From Catalinimonas alkaloidigena (GTDB lineage Bacteria > Bacteroidota > Bacteroidia > Cytophagales > Cyclobacteriaceae), in NCBI RefSeq assembly GCF_029504655.1, contig NZ_JAQFIL010000001.1, positions 3,229,001-3,293,000 on the forward strand: a DNA stretch of 64,000 nucleotides. The letters are read 5' to 3'. Positions within the stretch are counted from its first letter, which is position 1. Each line of letters begins with the position of its first letter. This document shows positions 61,778 to 64,000 of the stretch, piece after piece. The translations under genes were made by a program, and so were the position numbers. The notes under the pieces are model-generated. The model did no database searches and had not been told where the DNA came from. It saw only the letters and a list, made by a program, of their open reading frames with translations.

Positions 61778-62938
61778 ATGGCGGACCAAGTCTATATTTT
61801 CGATACTACTTTGAGAGACGGTGAGCAGGTACCCGGCTGTCAGTTGAATACTGAGGAGAAAGTAATCATCGCCAAGGCACTTGAGCAGTTAGGAGTAGAC
61901 GTTATAGAAGCCGGTTTTCCAATATCCAGCCCTGGAGACTTTAAGTCAGTAATTGAAATTTCAAAAGCGGTATCTAATCCGGTAATTACTGCTCTATCCC
62001 GAGCAGTTGAGAAAGATATAGATCGGGCTGCTGAAGCCCTGGAGTATGCCAAAAGAGGACGTATTCATACCGGTATTGGGACCTCCGATCAGCATATTTA
62101 TACCAAGCTTCGTTCCGATAGGGATAAAGTGCTTGAAAGAGCTATAGCCGCTGTAAAACATGCCAAGAAATATGTTGAAGATGTAGAGTTCTATGCCGAA
62201 GATGCTGGCAGAACTGATCAGGAATATTTAGCCAGAGTACTAGAAGCGGTCATCAAAGCCGGAGCTACAGTATTGAATATTCCTGATACCACAGGATTTT
62301 GCCTGCCCGACATGTACGGTGAGAAGATCAAATACCTCAAAGAAAATGTAACGGGCATTGATAAAGCTATCCTTTCTACCCATTGCCATAATGATTTGGG
62401 CCTGGCCGTTGCCAACTCTATTTCTGCTGTCAGACATGGTGCCCGTCAGATTGAGTGTACCATCAATGGCATTGGTGAAAGAGCGGGAAATACTTCACTG
62501 GAAGAAGTTGTGATGGTGATGAAAAAACATCCTGAAATCAACCTCACCACCAATATTGATACCCGCCAGATTTATCCGACAAGTCAGTTGGTTTCCAAGC
62601 TGATGAACATGCCGGTACAAGCCAACAAAGCAGTGGTAGGAAAAAACGCTTTTGCCCACTCCTCAGGTATCCACCAGGATGGTGTGATCAAGAACCGCGA
62701 AAATTACGAAATTATTGACCCCGTAGAAGTTGGCGTTGATAAGTCTTCCATTATCCTTACTGCCCGTAGCGGCCGTGCCGCCCTCAACCACAACCTCAAG
62801 AGTATTGGCGTTGACCTCTCCAAAGATGAGTTAGAAGTAGCTTATGAAAAGTTTCTTGACTTAGCTGACGAACTCAAAATTGTGCAGGATGATGACCTGC
62901 GCAAATTAGCTGACGAACTTTCTTCCAAGTCAGTTTAA
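61778..62938 (+). CDS. leuA: 2-isopropylmalate synthase (short form)
   Basis: 386 aa. First committed step of leucine synthesis: acetyl-CoA plus 2-oxoisovalerate gives 2-isopropylmalate. HMGL-like barrel: [18 protein letters not shown] near the N-terminus (Arg/Asp/Glu active-site block), [16 protein letters not shown] (metal His-x-His), [17 protein letters not shown], and the catalytic-lid part [12 protein letters not shown]. The LeuA dimer regulatory domain, normally another ~120-130 residues for leucine feedback, is absent: it stops after [21 protein letters not shown]. Such short forms are common in Bacteroidota. leuC follows 54 bp on. Confidence 0.93.
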   Translation: MADQVYIFDTTLRDGEQVPGCQLNTEEKVIIAKALEQLGVDVIEAGFPISSPGDFKSVIEISKAVSNPVITALSRAVEKDIDRAAEALEYAKRGRIHTGIGTSDQHIYTKLRSDRDKVLERAIAAVKHAKKYVEDVEFYAEDAGRTDQEYLARVLEAVIKAGATVLNIPDTTGFCLPDMYGEKIKYLKENVTGIDKAILSTHCHNDLGLAVANSISAVRHGARQIECTINGIGERAGNTSLEEVVMVMKKHPEINLTTNIDTRQIYPTSQLVSKLMNMPVQANKAVVGKNAFAHSSGIHQDGVIKNRENYEIIDPVEVGVDKSSIILTARSGRAALNHNLKSIGVDLSKDELEVAYEKFLDLADELKIVQDDDLRKLADELSSKSV

Positions 62939-62992
62939 TTATTTCTACTTATTACAAACACTACTTTCTGGAATAACAGCAATCATAATCTT

Positions 62993-64000
62993 ATGTCTGG
63001 TAAAACATTATTTGATAAAATTTGGGATAAACACGTAGTCAGCAGCATTGAAAATGGCCCTGACGTACTCTATATAGATCGGCACTTTATCCATGAGGTT
63101 ACCAGCCCTCAGGCTTTTGCGGGTCTTGATTCCCGGGGAATTAAGGTTTTTCGGCCTAAACAGACCATTGCTACAGCTGACCATAATGTGCCTACCAAAG
63201 ATCAGCATTTACCGATTAAAGAAGCGCTATCCCGTACACAGGTTAACAAACTTACTGAGAATTGTGCGAATCATGGAATAGAGCTTTACGGACTAGGTCA
63301 CCCTTATCAGGGAATAGTTCATGTGATCGGACCTGAACTAGGCATCACTCAACCCGGAATGACCATGGTGTGTGGAGATAGCCATACTTCTACTCATGGA
63401 GCCTTTGGCTCAATTGCTTTTGGCATTGGCACCAGCGAAGTTGAGCAGGTTTTAGCAACGCAGTGTATACTGCAATCTAAGCCAAAAAAGATGAAAATTG
63501 AGATCAACGGTTCTTTAGCAAAAGGTGTTACCTCAAAAGATATTATCCTTTATATCATTTCTAAAATTTCAGCCAGTGGCGGCACTGGGTATTTTGTGGA
63601 GTATACTGGCTCTACCATCAGAAGCCTCTCTATGGAAGCCCGCATGACCATTTGTAATATGAGTATAGAGATGGGGGCACGGGGTGGTATGATTGCTCCG
63701 GATGAAACAACCTTTGAGTATGTAAAAGGAAGAAAGTTTGCTCCTCAGGGAGAAGAATTTGATAAAAAAGTAGCCTACTGGAAAACACTCCCCAGTGATC
63801 CTGATGCGAAATACGATTTAGAATATCATTATGAGGCCGCTGATATTGAACCCATGATCACTTATGGTACTAATCCCGGTATGGGTATCAAAATCACGGA
63901 AAGCATCCCTGCATTAGAATCAATAGAGAAGGATGAACAGGTGTCTTTCAGCAAGTCATTGGATTATATGGCGCTATCCCCTCAGGAAAAGTTGTTGGGG
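62993..64000 (+). CDS. leuC: 3-isopropylmalate dehydratase large subunit (3' end cut)
   Basis: Starts at the ATG at 62993 with [16 protein letters not shown] and stays open to the window edge (336 codons of about 465). Second step of leucine synthesis, isomerising 2- to 3-isopropylmalate with a [4Fe-4S] cluster. The sequence follows Leu[65 protein letters not shown] (Ser/His/Thr substrate block with cluster-adjacent region), [21 protein letters not shown]. The C-terminal cluster Cys ligands lie outside the window. Co-transcribed with leuA. Confidence 0.95.
   Translation, partial: MSGKTLFDKIWDKHVVSSIENGPDVLYIDRHFIHEVTSPQAFAGLDSRGIKVFRPKQTIATADHNVPTKDQHLPIKEALSRTQVNKLTENCANHGIELYGLGHPYQGIVHVIGPELGITQPGMTMVCGDSHTSTHGAFGSIAFGIGTSEVEQVLATQCILQSKPKKMKIEINGSLAKGVTSKDIILYIISKISASGGTGYFVEYTGSTIRSLSMEARMTICNMSIEMGARGGMIAPDETTFEYVKGRKFAPQGEEFDKKVAYWKTLPSDPDAKYDLEYHYEAADIEPMITYGTNPGMGIKITESIPALESIEKDEQVSFSKSLDYMALSPQEKLLG

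Overview
The window looks like chromosome of a free-living, probably marine or sediment member of the Bacteroidota, most likely Cytophagales. The evidence is the AT-leaning composition, lack of strong Shine-Dalgarno sites, Bacteroidota-type 4-TM plus FtsX permease, GH97, GH9 and GH65 glycosidases, a short leuA without a regulatory domain, and the planctomycete/cytophaga-type DUF1592-DUF1552 protein pair. No tRNA, rRNA, CRISPR array, insertion sequence or prophage was seen. The window opens inside a transketolase gene and closes inside leuC.

Layout. 1-8.4 kb (minus strand): 5'-complete but 3'-cut transketolase; a three-gene trehalose-type cassette (beta-phosphoglucomutase-like HAD, trehalose-phosphatase, GH65) in the same domain order as the mycobacterial OtsB1 fusion; a small STAS-like protein; a DUF892 ferritin-like stress protein; a lipoprotein; a glycerophosphodiesterase. 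8.6-13.9 kb: RecD2-type helicase, convergent S10 carboxypeptidase, a degenerate universal stress protein. 14.4-19.9 kb: DoxX-like protein with GH97 alpha-glucosidase, and a MacB/FtsX-type permease. 19.9-23.0 kb: iron uptake operon feoA-feoB-Cys-rich membrane protein plus a phosphohistidine phosphatase lipoprotein. 23.1-26.3 kb: two polysaccharide-lyase-type genes. 26.6-33.8 kb: a co-directional five-gene operon of DUF1592 di-heme-type protein, Tat-exported DUF1552 protein, a membrane DUF2231/cytochrome/LRR protein, and a histidine kinase/response regulator pair. This is the most intriguing system in the window.

34-36 kb holds a retropepsin-like protein, a protein built of two tandem GH2-like beta-sandwich domains, and a VOC protein. 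36.4-40.7 kb is a stress island (DUF2267, DUF892, Usp, split AAA kinase/APH-like pair, Hsp20). Its two divergent promoter regions carry closely related FNR/CRP-like palindromes, with a weaker relative in front of the 13.9 kb Usp. 40.7-47.8 kb: TPR histidine kinase, TPR protein, an orphan ParB-like protein beside an 880-bp very AT-rich gene-free stretch, two small unknown genes and a decayed gene. 47.8-53.2 kb: GH9 glucanase, alpha/beta hydrolase, two CDF-type metal transporters, aldo/keto reductase. 53.4-59.6 kb: LVIVD lipoprotein with an outer-membrane barrel partner, SDR, alginate-export-type porin, Cache-HAMP-GAF sensor. 60-64 kb: a helical-repeat protein and leuA-leuC for leucine synthesis.

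Start sites: several reading frames extend upstream to TTG or GTG; where an internal ATG sits at a signal peptide or family-typical N-terminus I used the ATG. All functional calls rest on reading motifs by eye; no database search was run.
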